Both the position numbers and the translations under genes were made by a program. A stretch of 64,000 bases of DNA from positions 454,840-518,839 of the forward strand of contig NZ_SSHH01000002.1 in NCBI RefSeq assembly GCF_004965515.1. The letters run 5' to 3'. The notes under the pieces were generated by a model, which worked only from the letters and a program-made list of their open reading frames with translations, searched no databases and was not told where the DNA came from. Source of the stretch: Alteraurantiacibacter aquimixticola. GTDB lineage: Bacteria; Pseudomonadota; Alphaproteobacteria; Sphingomonadales; Sphingomonadaceae. Positions 17,871 to 27,109 of the stretch are shown here, piece after piece. Every line of letters begins with the position of its first letter. The stretch's first letter is position 1.

Positions 17871-18752
17871 TCACACCAGCCCCAGCCCCTCCAGCGCGGC
17901 ATCCACCGCCGCCTTGCCCGCATCGGAGCACTCGACGATCGGCAGGCGAACGTCGGGCTCGAACCAGTCGTGGATGCGGCTCAGCGCGTACTTCGCAGGT
18001 GCAGGGCTGGGATCGACGAACATGGCGCGGTGCAGCGGGTAGAGCCTTTCGTTGAGCTCGCGCGCGGTCTCATAATCGCCTGCCAGCGCGGCCGTGTGAA
18101 AGTCGGCGCAGAGCTTGGGCGCGACATTGGCGGTCACGGAGATGCAGCCCTTCTGGCCCAGCACATAGCCTGCGAGCGCCAGCGGATCGTCGCCGGAAAT
18201 CTGGCAGAAATCGGGGCCCGCGCCCATGCGGTGGGTGACTACGCGGCTGAGGTCGCCGCTCGCATCCTTGATGCTGACGATCTTTTCCGGAAAGCGGCGG
18301 TGCAGTTCGATCACCGTTTCGGGCAGGATATCGGTCACCGTGCGGCCGGGCACGTTGTAGAGCATGATCGGCAGGTCGGTCCGCTCGGCAAGATAGCTGA
18401 AATGGGCGAGCAGCCCCGCCTGTCCCGGGCGGTTGTAATAAGGTGCGACCAGCAGCACCGCATCGGCGCCGGCAATCTGCGCCTCCTTGATATGCCACAG
18501 AGCGGTTTGCGTATCGTTGGAGCCTGCGCCCGCAATCACCGGCACGCGGCCGGCGGACTGTTCGGCGCAGGTGGCGATCACTTTATGATGCTCGTCATTG
18601 TCGAGCGTTGCCGATTCGCCCGTCGTTCCGCAGGGTACGAGGCCGGTCGATCCGTTCTCGATCTGCCAGTCGACGAAACGGCGATAGGCATCCTCGTCAA
18701 ACGCTCCGTCGCGAAAAGGAGTCGCAAGAGCCGGAATAGAACCTGAGAACAT
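17871..18752 (-). CDS. dapA: 4-hydroxy-tetrahydrodipicolinate synthase
   Basis: 293 aa, normal length. It condenses pyruvate with aspartate semialdehyde in lysine and meso-diaminopimelate synthesis. Motifs: CGTTGESATL, the Tyr-containing MLYNVPGRT, and the Schiff-base lysine in VSIKDASGDL. ATG 18752 (MFSGSIPAL) is preferred because AGAGG lies 7-8 bases upstream; the ATG two codons earlier would be too close to it. Divergent from the lytic transglycosylase gene with ~100 bp between, which must hold both promoters. Confidence 0.97.
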   Translation of the reverse strand: MFSGSIPALATPFRDGAFDEDAYRRFVDWQIENGSTGLVPCGTTGESATLDNDEHHKVIATCAEQSAGRVPVIAGAGSNDTQTALWHIKEAQIAGADAVLLVAPYYNRPGQAGLLAHFSYLAERTDLPIMLYNVPGRTVTDILPETVIELHRRFPEKIVSIKDASGDLSRVVTHRMGAGPDFCQISGDDPLALAGYVLGQKGCISVTANVAPKLCADFHTAALAGDYETARELNERLYPLHRAMFVDPSPAPAKYALSRIHDWFEPDVRLPIVECSDAGKAAVDAALEGLGLV

Positions 18753-18853
18753 TTTCATACCTCTGTCGTTGTCCTTTAAAGCAAGGACTTTCGCCACATA
18801 TCTGTGCGATGCGGCAATTTCATTCACCGCCTGATAAGGAGAGGCCCGCCACT

Positions 18854-20794
18854 ATGTCCAGCATGGTTCGACCTGCTTTTCTCGCTATCGCCCTTGGCAG
18901 CATGGCTGCCGTGTCCCTTCCCGCCTGCGCGCAGGAGGCGTCCGACTGGGATACCGCCCGCGCGAACCTGGTGGCGGAAGGTCCGGGTCCGATGGCAGCC
19001 GAAATCGCCCGCTGGCAGGACCTCTATGCCGATCGCAGCGCGCAGCTGCCGTTCGAACGCTATTCGAGCTTCCTCCTCGCCAATCCGGGTTTCCCTGACG
19101 AGACCGCCCTGCGCGCACGGGCGGAGGAGCGGCTGCGGCGCGAATTCGTGCCCAATGGCGTGCTGCTCGATTTCTTCGAGCGCTATCCGCCGGTCACCAA
19201 TTTCTCCAAGGCGCATTATGCGCTGGCACTGATGGGCCGCGACCGCGAGACGGCGGCAGCGCTGGCGCGCGAGGCATGGCGCGGCGGGGAAATGAGCGAG
19301 GTGTCCGAAGCGACGATCGGCTCCATGTTCGGTGCCAACTTCACGCAGGACGATCACGATGCGCGGATGGACGCGCTGTTGTGGCAGCGCGAGGGCGACG
19401 ATGCCGCGCGCCAGATCGAACGCACCTCGCCCGGCAAGCGCGCCGTCTTCGCCGCGCGCCTCGCGATCCTGCAGGGTGGTGACGGAGCCACGAGCGATCC
19501 GGCGGCGCAGACCGACCCGGGATACCTCTACAATCGCAGCCGCGAGTTGCGCCAGGAAGGCCGCCGCGGCGAGGCAATCGCGATGCTCGCCAACCGCGCG
19601 CCGCTCGCCAGCAAGCCCTTCGACGCCACCGCCTGGGTGGAGGAACTGCTCGCCGTCGCCCGGCTCGGCTCGGCCCGCGATGCGCAGATGATCGCGGCGC
19701 GTATCGACGATGCCTTCGCGCCGGGTGAGGATATCAGCCAGCGCGCATACAAATTGCGTGACGATTATACCTCGCTGATGTGGCTGGGCGGCACCAGCGC
19801 GCTGTGGGAACGTGGCGATGCACTGGGCGCGGCACCGATCTTCTACCGCTATGGCGCGGCGGCACGCACGCCGCAGACGCGCTCCAAGGGCTTCTACTGG
19901 GCCGGCTATGCCGCGCAGCGGGGCGGCGATGCGGCGGAGGCCAACCGCTATTACGAAATGGCCGCCGAATATGGCGACCGCTTTTACGGCCAGCTGGCGC
20001 TGGAGGCACTGGGGCGCGACCTGCCCGCGCTGGCGGGCCAGCCCACCGCGACGCCCACGCCCGAACAGCGCGCCGCCTTCATTGCCGCCCCGCTGACGCA
20101 GGCCGTGGCCGAAGTCGCCCGCGATGCGCCGTGGAGCACCGGAATCCGCTTCTACCGCGCAATCGCCGACCAGGCGGAGACCGAGGCAGAGCACGTCCTC
20201 GTCGCCGACCTCGCCCGCGAGATCGGCCGCCGCGACCTTGCCGTGAACCTTGCCGAGGCGGCCATGGCCGATGGCCACACCGGCTTCACCCAGATCGGCT
20301 ATCCGCGCCTGCAGACGCCGCCGGGCACCAACTGGACGATGATCCACGCGCTCGCCCGGCAGGAAAGCCAGTTCGCCGAAAACGCCATCAGCCATGCCGG
20401 CGCGCGCGGCCTGATGCAGTTCATGCCCGCCACCGCGCAGGAGGAATCGCGCCGGGCCAACATGTCCTATTCCCCCAGCCGCCTGATCGAGGATCCGACC
20501 TACTCGATGCAGCTCGGCTCCAACCATATCGAGCGGCTGATCTCCTATTACGACGGCAGCTACCCGCTCGCCATCGCCGCCTACAATGCGGGGCCCGGAA
20601 ACGTGAACCGCTGGCTGCGCGAGAATGGCGACCCGCGACGCGGCGGCATCAGCTGGACCGAATGGATCGAGAAGATCGGCTTCTTCGAGACCAAGAACTA
20701 CGTCCAGCGCGTGATCGAGAATGCGGTGGTCTACGAACACCTCTATCCCGAACAGGCCGTGCGCCAGCGCAAGGTGAGCGACTTTTTGCGCTAG
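18854..20794 (+). CDS. soluble lytic murein transglycosylase (Slt70 type)
   Basis: 646 aa. ATG 18854 has AAGGAG 12 bases upstream and opens a signal peptide (AFLAIALGSMAAVSLPACAQ), so the protein is periplasmic. A long helical superhelix (tetratricopeptide-like) fills residues ~40-480. The C-terminal lysozyme-like domain has the catalytic Glu in ALARQESQF, then GARGLMQFMPATA and AIAAYNAGPGNV, all diagnostic of family 1 lytic transglycosylases. It cleaves glycan strands to 1,6-anhydro ends during wall turnover. greB follows 11 bp downstream. Confidence 0.95.
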   Translation: MSSMVRPAFLAIALGSMAAVSLPACAQEASDWDTARANLVAEGPGPMAAEIARWQDLYADRSAQLPFERYSSFLLANPGFPDETALRARAEERLRREFVPNGVLLDFFERYPPVTNFSKAHYALALMGRDRETAAALAREAWRGGEMSEVSEATIGSMFGANFTQDDHDARMDALLWQREGDDAARQIERTSPGKRAVFAARLAILQGGDGATSDPAAQTDPGYLYNRSRELRQEGRRGEAIAMLANRAPLASKPFDATAWVEELLAVARLGSARDAQMIAARIDDAFAPGEDISQRAYKLRDDYTSLMWLGGTSALWERGDALGAAPIFYRYGAAARTPQTRSKGFYWAGYAAQRGGDAAEANRYYEMAAEYGDRFYGQLALEALGRDLPALAGQPTATPTPEQRAAFIAAPLTQAVAEVARDAPWSTGIRFYRAIADQAETEAEHVLVADLAREIGRRDLAVNLAEAAMADGHTGFTQIGYPRLQTPPGTNWTMIHALARQESQFAENAISHAGARGLMQFMPATAQEESRRANMSYSPSRLIEDPTYSMQLGSNHIERLISYYDGSYPLAIAAYNAGPGNVNRWLRENGDPRRGGISWTEWIEKIGFFETKNYVQRVIENAVVYEHLYPEQAVRQRKVSDFLR

Positions 20795-20805
20795 GCTGCC
20801 CTGAA

Positions 20806-21288
20806 GTGAATCCGCGCGAAAACCCCATCACCCCTGCGGGCCTTGCCGCCTTGCGCGAGCGCTACGACCACCTGCTCGGCACGGAACGGCCGGAGATTGT
20901 CGAGATCGTCAGCTGGGCGGCGGGCAATGGCGACCGGTCGGAGAATGGCGACTACCTCTATGGCCGCAAGCGCATGCGCGAGATCGACCGCGAGCTGTCC
21001 CATCTCGCCAAGGTGATGAAGCACGCGAAGGTCGTCGATCCTGCGCAGCAGCCGGACAAGAGCCGGATCTTCTTCGGCGCCACCGTCACCATTGTCGACG
21101 AGGATGACGAGGAACGCAGCCTGACCATCGTGGGCGACAAGGAGCAGGACGCAGGCAAGGGCCGCGTCGGCTGGTCCAGCCCCATCGCAAGGGCGCTGCG
21201 CGGGGCGAAAGTCGGCGACCTCAGGACCGTGCGTCTTCCCGGCGGCGAGAAGGAATGGGAAGTGCTGGCGATAACCTATCCAGAATAG
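20806..21288 (+). CDS. greB: transcription elongation factor GreB
   Basis: 160 aa from a GTG at 20806. The N-terminal coiled-coil carries NGDRSENGDYLYGRKRMREIDRE, which includes the acidic tip residues that reach into the RNA polymerase active site and stimulate transcript cleavage. The C-terminal FKBP-like domain includes GWSSPIARALRGAKVGD. The YGRKRMREID signature is GreB-like rather than GreA-like. It lies 11 bp after the lytic transglycosylase gene and is probably cotranscribed. Confidence 0.92.
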   Translation: MNPRENPITPAGLAALRERYDHLLGTERPEIVEIVSWAAGNGDRSENGDYLYGRKRMREIDRELSHLAKVMKHAKVVDPAQQPDKSRIFFGATVTIVDEDDEERSLTIVGDKEQDAGKGRVGWSSPIARALRGAKVGDLRTVRLPGGEKEWEVLAITYPE

Positions 21289-21345
21289 CGGACTGGTGGG
21301 ACTGCATTTCAACCGATCTTAATTTCCCGCGCCTATCCGGCGGCT

Positions 21346-22362
21346 ATGAAAATCCCCATCAGTGTTTGGCTGCTGGCCATCACCATTCTGCTTTATGCGG
21401 TAATCGGCGGCTTGGCTCCGGAATTCGGTGAGCTCGGCGATGCGGAAGGCCTCTTCCTCATCATCTTCGTGGCAATTCCGGTGATGATTTTCCTGCATGC
21501 CCTGCCGATAGCTGCGATGGTCGGTACGATGGTGGAAGTATTCGTCGGAAGGGTACCCAAGGCCTGGCTGGCGTTCCCGTTCTCCTTCGGTGCGCTCTAC
21601 ATAGGGCTGTTGGCTGTCGAGCAATGGGAGATCGGCAAGTTCGAGTGGGACACGCGGGCACAGCTCTCGGCTCCGTCAAACGCATTCGATCCGGACACTC
21701 AGTCTATCGTACTTTCCCAAGGATCTGGCGTCGACCTGACGGGATTCGACGTGCCTGTCGTCTATTTCGCCAACCCTGCCGGTGCGAACTTCGGGCCCTA
21801 CACGGCAACCTACCTGCTAGCAGGAGGTGACTGCGAAGTCCTGCGTGGCGAGATCCCTCGTATGGGAAGAAGCGCGCGGATAGGCAGGATCAGCGGCGAC
21901 CCTAGGCCGGGCCGGCCGGGACTTTGCTCCCTGCGTGCGGGGATCGAACCGGATGGAGGAATTGTTCAGATCACCGTTTCGACGTCGGAAGCAAGGACTG
22001 GCTGGGCATCGCGATATCGCGAACATACCATCCGGTTGCGTTGGCCCGGAGGAGAAGAGCGGACACTTCGGTCCTACAGCGCTTCCCGCCTTCCGCTCCT
22101 GCCGAGGCCATCCATCCCCTGCCTGTTCGGTCACGAGATCCAGAGTGAAGGCTGTGCCCTCATCTTCGAGCGCGACGGGCTAATGACGGTGTCACATTGG
22201 GGAGACCTTGAGCCGGGTTCGGCGGACCTGGTCGCACAAGCCCTGCAGTTGCGACCCGATCCATTCATGCAACGCGCAACCCTCCCGATTGATGAAGCGC
22301 GCGCGGTGGTAGAGAAGGCTGCGAGCGACTATGCTACCCGCGACCTTCCGGAGGAAGACTGA
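21346..22362 (+). CDS. membrane protein of unknown function
   Basis: 338 aa. Three hydrophobic segments fill the first ~95 residues (WLLAITILLYAVIGGL; LFLIIFVAIPVMIFL; AFPFSFGALYIGLLA). The remaining ~240 residues are soluble, probably periplasmic, with several Cys (GGDCEVL, RPGLCSL, IPCLFG, EGCALIF) that may form disulphides. No family recognised. Its stop overlaps the start of the DUF4169 gene (ATGA), and that gene overlaps the next one, so the three form a tightly coupled unit. Confidence 0.75.
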   Translation: MKIPISVWLLAITILLYAVIGGLAPEFGELGDAEGLFLIIFVAIPVMIFLHALPIAAMVGTMVEVFVGRVPKAWLAFPFSFGALYIGLLAVEQWEIGKFEWDTRAQLSAPSNAFDPDTQSIVLSQGSGVDLTGFDVPVVYFANPAGANFGPYTATYLLAGGDCEVLRGEIPRMGRSARIGRISGDPRPGRPGLCSLRAGIEPDGGIVQITVSTSEARTGWASRYREHTIRLRWPGGEERTLRSYSASRLPLLPRPSIPCLFGHEIQSEGCALIFERDGLMTVSHWGDLEPGSADLVAQALQLRPDPFMQRATLPIDEARAVVEKAASDYATRDLPEED

Positions 22363-22541
22363 TGGCCGAAATCGTGAACCTCAGGCTGGCACGCAAGGCC
22401 AAGGCGCGTGCCGAGAAGGCGAGCGCTGCCGAGGCCAATCGCGCCAAACATGGCGAGACGCGCCCGGCAAAGCGGGCCCGCAAGTCGGAGGAGGAGCGTG
22501 CCGCGCGCGATCTCGACAGCCACAAGCGCGAGCGGGACTGA
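22362..22541 (+). CDS. DUF4169 family small basic protein
   Basis: 59 aa, starting MAEIVNLRLARKAKARAEKA and ending HKRERD. The EIVNLR start, the Asn-Arg-x-x-His-Gly motif (NRAKHGETR) and the very high Lys/Arg/Ala content are those of DUF4169, a short alphaproteobacterial family of unknown role. The start codon overlaps the preceding stop (ATGA) and its own stop overlaps the next start (TGATG). Confidence 0.85.
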   Translation: MAEIVNLRLARKAKARAEKASAAEANRAKHGETRPAKRARKSEEERAARDLDSHKRERD

Positions 22542-22744
22542 TGCGCTCGACCTATGGCGAGGCCACGGTGCGGCTTTATTTCCTCGACCGCGAAAGCGAA
22601 GGCGGCGCGGCGGAAACCTTGTTCTACGGGGCGCTCGACGAGGCGATGAGGCTGGCGGCACAGCAGCCAGAGGAGGTGCAGCAGGGCCTGTTCCTCGCCA
22701 CCGACAACGATGTGGTGGCGTATCTCGATCTCATCGAAAGTTGA
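22541..22744 (+). CDS. small acidic conserved protein
   Basis: 67 aa (MRSTYGEATVRLYFLDRE...). No signal peptide or membrane segment. It starts within the stop of the DUF4169 gene (TGATG), and that coupling is the main support for it being real. The sequence is acidic with a helical middle (GALDEAMRLAAQQPEE) and resembles no family I can name. Confidence 0.7.
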   Translation: MRSTYGEATVRLYFLDRESEGGAAETLFYGALDEAMRLAAQQPEEVQQGLFLATDNDVVAYLDLIES

Positions 22745-22787
22745 AATTTTTTCGCGCGCGCCGGTGACAAGTCGCCGCGCAGGCTGA

Positions 22788-22810
22788 CTACCTCTGCAAA
22801 CAGGAGGTAG
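22788..22810 (+). promoter_or_regulatory. inverted repeat covering the ribosome binding site of the ECF sigma gene
   Basis: CTACCTC and GAGGTAG (7-bp perfect arms, 9-base loop) lie directly before the sigma factor gene. The right arm contains the Shine-Dalgarno sequence (AGGAGG, 22802-22807). In mRNA the stem would hide it; as DNA it could instead be an operator. Confidence 0.5.
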
Positions 22811-22819
22811 TTTCGCGTC

Positions 22820-23347
22820 GTGGACATCGCCAGAACCAGCCAGGACGACCGGTATCGCATGGCCGCCGCGCAATTCGCCGCGGCGATTGAGCGGCTGGCG
22901 CGCGGCTATGAAGCCGATGCCGACCTCGCGCGCGACCTGGTGCAGGAAATCCATGCGGCGCTGTGGCGCAGCTTCGCCTATTTCGAAGGGCAATGCTCGC
23001 TGAGGAGCTGGGTCTATCGCATCGCGCACAATGTCGCGGTCACGCATATCCAGCGCAGCCGCCGGGCGCGCAAGGGTGGTTTCGACACGCTCGATGCGAT
23101 CGACGACCTTGCCGCGCCCGACGATCCCGAGGCGGATGCGGGCGAGGCGCAGCTGGTCGCCCGGTTGATGGCAACGATCCACCGCCTCGCACCCGCCGAC
23201 CGGCAGGTGATGCTGCTCTATCTCGAAGACCTGACCGCCACCGAGATCGGCGAGGTCACCGGCCTTTCCGCCAGCGCCGTATCCAGCCGTATCCACCGGC
23301 TGAAGACGCTGCTCGCCAAACCCTATGCCGACAAGGAGATCGGATGA
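22820..23347 (+). CDS. ECF-type RNA polymerase sigma factor
   Basis: 175 aa from GTG 22820; AGGAGG lies 12 bases upstream. Sigma region 2 is clear (ADLARDLVQEIHAALWRSF, then CSLRSWVYRIAHNVAVTHIQR) and region 4 contains the helix-turn-helix TEIGEVTGLSASAVSSRI. There is no region 1 or 3, so this is a group 4 sigma factor. The next gene overlaps its stop (ATGATG) and codes for a membrane protein, the usual place for an anti-sigma factor, though that protein lacks recognisable anti-sigma motifs. A hairpin covers the ribosome binding site. Confidence 0.92.
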   Translation: MDIARTSQDDRYRMAAAQFAAAIERLARGYEADADLARDLVQEIHAALWRSFAYFEGQCSLRSWVYRIAHNVAVTHIQRSRRARKGGFDTLDAIDDLAAPDDPEADAGEAQLVARLMATIHRLAPADRQVMLLYLEDLTATEIGEVTGLSASAVSSRIHRLKTLLAKPYADKEIG

Positions 23348-23955
23348 TGTCGCCCGAAGACCAGGCCCGCCAAAGCTGGCAGTCGAGCGGTTCGGCAGCC
23401 GCCCTGCCCCCGATCGAGGAATTGCGCGGCAAGGCCGACAAGTTCCGCCGCAAGATCAGGCGGCGCAATCTGATCGAATACATCTCGGGTGCCGTGGTAC
23501 TGCTTGGCTTCGGATGGATACTGATCTTCGGCCCGCTACCCTGGACGCCGGCGGTGATCCCTGCCGAAATCGTTCGGCTGGGCGCCGCACTGGTCATGAT
23601 CGGCACGGTCTTTGCCCTCTGGCAATTGCACAAGCGCACCGCCCCGCTCGACCCGCCAGCGGATGGCGGACGCAATTCAGTGCTCGACTACCAACGGGCC
23701 GAGCTGGTCCGCCAGCGAGATGCGATAGACAGCGTGTTGTACTGGTACATCCTGCCATTTGTGCCCGGTCTCAGCGTGCTCATGCTCGTCCCGCTCGCTT
23801 TGTCGCCCACGATCGGCGAACTGGCATGGTTCAAGGTCGTGCTGAAGGCTTGCATAGTGCCTGTCAGCTTGATTGGCGTGTGGTGGCTAAACAAGTTCGC
23901 CGCACGGAAGCTGCAGAAAATGATCGACGAGATCGACGCCCTGCGCGCCGAATAG
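23344..23955 (+). CDS. membrane protein, possible partner of the ECF sigma factor
   Basis: 203 aa. A cytosolic N-terminus (~45 residues, with the basic patch KADKFRRKIRRRN) is followed by membrane segments YISGAVVLLGFGWILIFG, IVRLGAALVMIGTVFALW, YILPFVPGLSVLMLVPLA and ACIVPVSLIGVWWL, and a Lys-rich C-terminal helix. No zinc anti-sigma (HxxxCxxC) motif is present. Overlap with the sigma gene argues for a linked role such as membrane tethering, but this is inference from position only. Confidence 0.75.
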   Translation: MMSPEDQARQSWQSSGSAAALPPIEELRGKADKFRRKIRRRNLIEYISGAVVLLGFGWILIFGPLPWTPAVIPAEIVRLGAALVMIGTVFALWQLHKRTAPLDPPADGGRNSVLDYQRAELVRQRDAIDSVLYWYILPFVPGLSVLMLVPLALSPTIGELAWFKVVLKACIVPVSLIGVWWLNKFAARKLQKMIDEIDALRAE

Positions 23956-23981
23956 TCCGGGCGGAGATCGGGAGGGCGGAG

Positions 23982-25148
23982 CTAGTGCCCCTCGATCTCC
24001 ATCCCCGCCGCATCACGCATGCGGGCACCGTTGGGATTGGTGAGGTCGAAGGCGACGAGGCCGCTGCGGTGCATGTCGCGCCTCTGCCACATCGGGTGGG
24101 CCAGCGAATGGGCCGCATCGTCGCGCCCTGTCCGCCAATGCTCGTTCACCGTCGCGCGCGAGAATTCGTAGTCCTTCGAATAGCTCTCATGCCCGTCACG
24201 CCGGTTGATCAGGTGCATCACGCTGATCGCGCCCGGCTGGTCGATCTCGGTGAGCAGGCGAACATCGGGATCTTTGCGGAATTCCGGCGGCAGCCTCTCG
24301 GCCAGGCGCGCCGCGGCCAGGCGGAATTCCTCCAGCTTCTGCACAGTGTCCGTGGTCATGCGCGTGCGGCTGGAATAGCGGATATCCTTCTCGCGCTGCA
24401 GCACTTCGGACAGATCGCCGGGCATGGCACCGCGCGCATGGAACAGGTCGATCTGGTAGATCGTCATGTCGCAGCGCTGGCCGGTGTCGAGCACATATTG
24501 CAGCGGCGTGTTGGAGACGAGCCCGCCATCCCAATAGGGCACGCCATCGATCACCACGGGCGGAAAGCCGGGCGGCAGCGCCCCGCTCGCCATGATATGG
24601 TCGGGTCCGATCCTGTCGCGATCGCTGTCGAACCAGGTAAAATTGCCGGTCAGCACATTGACCGCGCCTACGCTCAGCTTGACCAGCCCGTCATTCAGCA
24701 GGTCGAAATCGACCAGCCGTTCCAGCGTCTCGCGCAGCTGGCTGGTGTCGTAGAGGCTCACCGTGTCGAAAACGGCGTCGAAACCGGCGAGGAGGGGATT
24801 GCGCGGGCGGAAGAAGCCCGGCGTTCCGGTAATAGCGACGATGGCCGCCGAAAGCTCGTTGAACCAGCGGCGCGGCGGGCCGTCATCTGCCGGGGCCACG
24901 CCCAGCAATTCGGAACTCACCAGCTCCCAGAATTCGCGCAGGCGCGGGAGGCGCTGCTCCGGCTCGTTCCCGGCGATGATCGCGGCATTGATGGCGCCGA
25001 TGGAGATGCCCGCGACCCATGAGGGTTCGAGGCCTTCTTCATGCAAGGTCTCGAACACGCCCGCCTGATAGGAACCGAGCGCCCCGCCGCCCTGCAGCAC
25101 CAGCACTTGCGGCCGGCCCTCGTCACGGATGGGATCGCTTTTCGCCAT
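23982..25148 (-). CDS. patatin-like phospholipase (with C-terminal DUF3734-like part)
   Basis: 388 aa from ATG 25148 (MAKSDPIRDEG), with AGGAAG 5 bases upstream; the long upstream frame has no such support. The patatin fold is shown by the oxyanion loop LQGGGALGSYQAGV, the nucleophile elbow GISIG and the catalytic Asp in YWDGGLVSN. The C-terminal ~120 residues (VMHLINRRDGHESYSKDYEFS...) resemble the DUF3734 extension of bacterial patatin proteins. It probably hydrolyses acyl chains of membrane lipids. It lies downstream of the flotillin gene, separated by a strong terminator. Confidence 0.92.
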   Translation of the reverse strand: MAKSDPIRDEGRPQVLVLQGGGALGSYQAGVFETLHEEGLEPSWVAGISIGAINAAIIAGNEPEQRLPRLREFWELVSSELLGVAPADDGPPRRWFNELSAAIVAITGTPGFFRPRNPLLAGFDAVFDTVSLYDTSQLRETLERLVDFDLLNDGLVKLSVGAVNVLTGNFTWFDSDRDRIGPDHIMASGALPPGFPPVVIDGVPYWDGGLVSNTPLQYVLDTGQRCDMTIYQIDLFHARGAMPGDLSEVLQREKDIRYSSRTRMTTDTVQKLEEFRLAAARLAERLPPEFRKDPDVRLLTEIDQPGAISVMHLINRRDGHESYSKDYEFSRATVNEHWRTGRDDAAHSLAHPMWQRRDMHRSGLVAFDLTNPNGARMRDAAGMEIEGH

Positions 25149-25213
25149 GCGCGCTTCCTGCCGCAAATCATGTTGCAGCGCAACATGAACCGATCGCGTC
25201 GCCGGATACGCAA

Positions 25214-25242
25214 AACGGGCGCGGAGATGATCCGCGCCCGTT
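25214..25242 (-). terminator. terminator after the flotillin gene
   Basis: Perfect 12-bp arms AACGGGCGCGGA and TCCGCGCCCGTT around a 5-base loop, followed on the minus strand by TTTTG. It lies 25 bases beyond the flotillin stop. Confidence 0.75.
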
Positions 25243-25266
25243 CGCTGTTCTCCCTGTGAGGGGAGG

Positions 25267-27006
25267 TTATTCGGCGGCTTCTGCCGTCTCGTCGCCTTCC
25301 GCATCGCCTGCTTCGCCGTCGAAAAGTGAGGGGGCATCCGCATCGGTCAGCGAAGGCAGCGGGTCGGCATTGGCCTTGGCCGCGCCTTCGACAAGCTTGC
25401 CGAGCGAGGAGCCGTCGAGCCCCAGCTCCTTCATCAGCCCGTCGAGCACCGGCGCCTGCGCGCGATAGGCGAGCGCTGCCGCCACCGCATCATTGGCCAG
25501 GTTGCCCGATCCGCCGCCAGAGCCTGCGCCACCGGTGGTGCCGGCTGCGCCCGCTTTCTGCGTCAGCCCGTCCACCTGCACGATCTTGATCGAATCGATG
25601 GCTTCCATGGGCTTGGCGCTTTCGCGGATCACCTCGGGTAGGACCTTGAGCAGCGCCAGCTTGGTCTGCAGGCTGATCTGCTCCATCGACAAGATGTTCG
25701 CAGCCTCGTTGATCGCCCGCTGACCAGCGGCCTCCACCTCGAAGCGGACGCGCGCGGCTTCGGCACGCAGCTTCTCGGCATCGGCCTCGCCTTCCGCCTC
25801 GCGGCGGGCGGCTTCGGCGCGGTTGGTCGCGGCATCGCGATCGGCTTCGGCCTCGACCTTGATCTTGATCGCATCGCGCTCGGCGATCTTTGCGGCCTCG
25901 ATCAGCTCGATCTTCTTCTGACGCTCGGCCACCTCGCTTTCGCGGCTGGTCACGACCTGCTCCTCGGCGGCGACCGCCTTGGCGCGGGCAGCGTCGGCTT
26001 CGGCCTTGGCCTGGCTTTCCTCGCGGCTCTTGTTCTGCACCGCGATCTGCTGCTCCTGCCGGGCGATTTCGAGCGCGCGCTGCTGGTCGATGCGAGCTTC
26101 TTCCACGAGGCGGTCGGCCTCGATCTGCTGTGCATCGACCTGCTTCTTCGCCTCGATCCGCGCGGCATCGGCCTCACGGGTACGCTCGGCCTGTTCGCGG
26201 GCGATTTCGGAGGCCTGGGCGGCGCGGCGGATTTCCACCTCGCGTTCCTGTGAGAGGCGCGCATATTCCTTGTCGCGCCCGATCTCGTAGGACTTGGTGT
26301 CGGCTTCGAGGTTCTTGGTCTCCATCTGCACGCGCGTGTCCTGCTCGATATCGTTGCGCAGCTTCTTGCGCGCCTCGATCTGCTCGGTCAGCTTCGTCAG
26401 GCCCTCGGCATCGAAGGCGTTGTTGGCGTTGAAGTGCTCGATGCTGGTCTGGTCGAGACCGGTCAGCGAGACCGATTCCAGCTCCAGCCCGTTCATCGCA
26501 AGGTCGTTGGACGACACTTGCTGCACCTTCTGGACGAAGTCCGCGCGCTGCTCATGCAGCTCGTTCATCGTCATGCCGGCAGCCACCGAACGCAGCGCGT
26601 CGACGAACTTGCCTTCGACAAGGTCCTTCAGCGCCTCGGGCTGCATGGTGCGCTGGCCCAGCGTCTGCGCGGCCATGGCGATGGCTTCGGCGTCGGGCTT
26701 CACGCGAACGTAGAACTCCGCCTTCACGTCGATCCGCAGGCGGTCGAGCGTGATCAGCGCCTCGCCGTCGCGACGGACGACCGAGAGCACCAGCGTGTTC
26801 ATGTTGACCGGCATGGTCTCGTGGAAGACGGGCAGCACCAGCGCGCCGCCATTCATCACCACCTTCTCCCCGCCGACACCCGTTCGCACGAATGCGATTT
26901 CCTTCGACGCGCGGCGATAGAGCTTGGTCAGGAAGATGACGATTGCCAGGAAGGCGACAACGCCTCCGCCGACCATGACTGTTGATGTGGTAAGCAGGTT
27001 TTCCAT
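25267..27006 (-). CDS. flotillin-family protein (YqiK type)
   Basis: 579 aa. One N-terminal membrane segment (VMVGGGVVAFLAIVIFL), then an SPFH domain (~residues 35-230, FVRTGVGGEKVVMNGGALVLP), then a long Ala/Glu/Arg-rich coiled coil (~230-470) full of EA-rich repeats (EAARREAEGEADAEKLRAEA) and a Gly-rich C-terminus (TGGAGSGGGSGN). Flotillins scaffold membrane microdomains. The gene follows a YqiJ/OB-fold gene, the same pairing as yqiJ-yqiK of Escherichia coli; such pairs are linked to membrane-stress tolerance and fluidity. Confidence 0.93.
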   Translation of the reverse strand: MENLLTTSTVMVGGGVVAFLAIVIFLTKLYRRASKEIAFVRTGVGGEKVVMNGGALVLPVFHETMPVNMNTLVLSVVRRDGEALITLDRLRIDVKAEFYVRVKPDAEAIAMAAQTLGQRTMQPEALKDLVEGKFVDALRSVAAGMTMNELHEQRADFVQKVQQVSSNDLAMNGLELESVSLTGLDQTSIEHFNANNAFDAEGLTKLTEQIEARKKLRNDIEQDTRVQMETKNLEADTKSYEIGRDKEYARLSQEREVEIRRAAQASEIAREQAERTREADAARIEAKKQVDAQQIEADRLVEEARIDQQRALEIARQEQQIAVQNKSREESQAKAEADAARAKAVAAEEQVVTSRESEVAERQKKIELIEAAKIAERDAIKIKVEAEADRDAATNRAEAARREAEGEADAEKLRAEAARVRFEVEAAGQRAINEAANILSMEQISLQTKLALLKVLPEVIRESAKPMEAIDSIKIVQVDGLTQKAGAAGTTGGAGSGGGSGNLANDAVAAALAYRAQAPVLDGLMKELGLDGSSLGKLVEGAAKANADPLPSLTDADAPSLFDGEAGDAEGDETAEAAE

Positions 27007-27109
27007 ATCCTCTCCTTGTTGTGAAACTCATGCGGACGGTCGCCGCGATGTTGCGGGATGCGCGCAGCGGGTCCGGTGCACGCGGGGTCAATCGGTAATC
27101 GGATTGCCG

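Noticed and set aside
18824-20740. 638-codon minus-strand frame opposite the lytic transglycosylase
   Set aside because: Antisense shadow of a well-supported gene; no motifs and no ribosome binding site.
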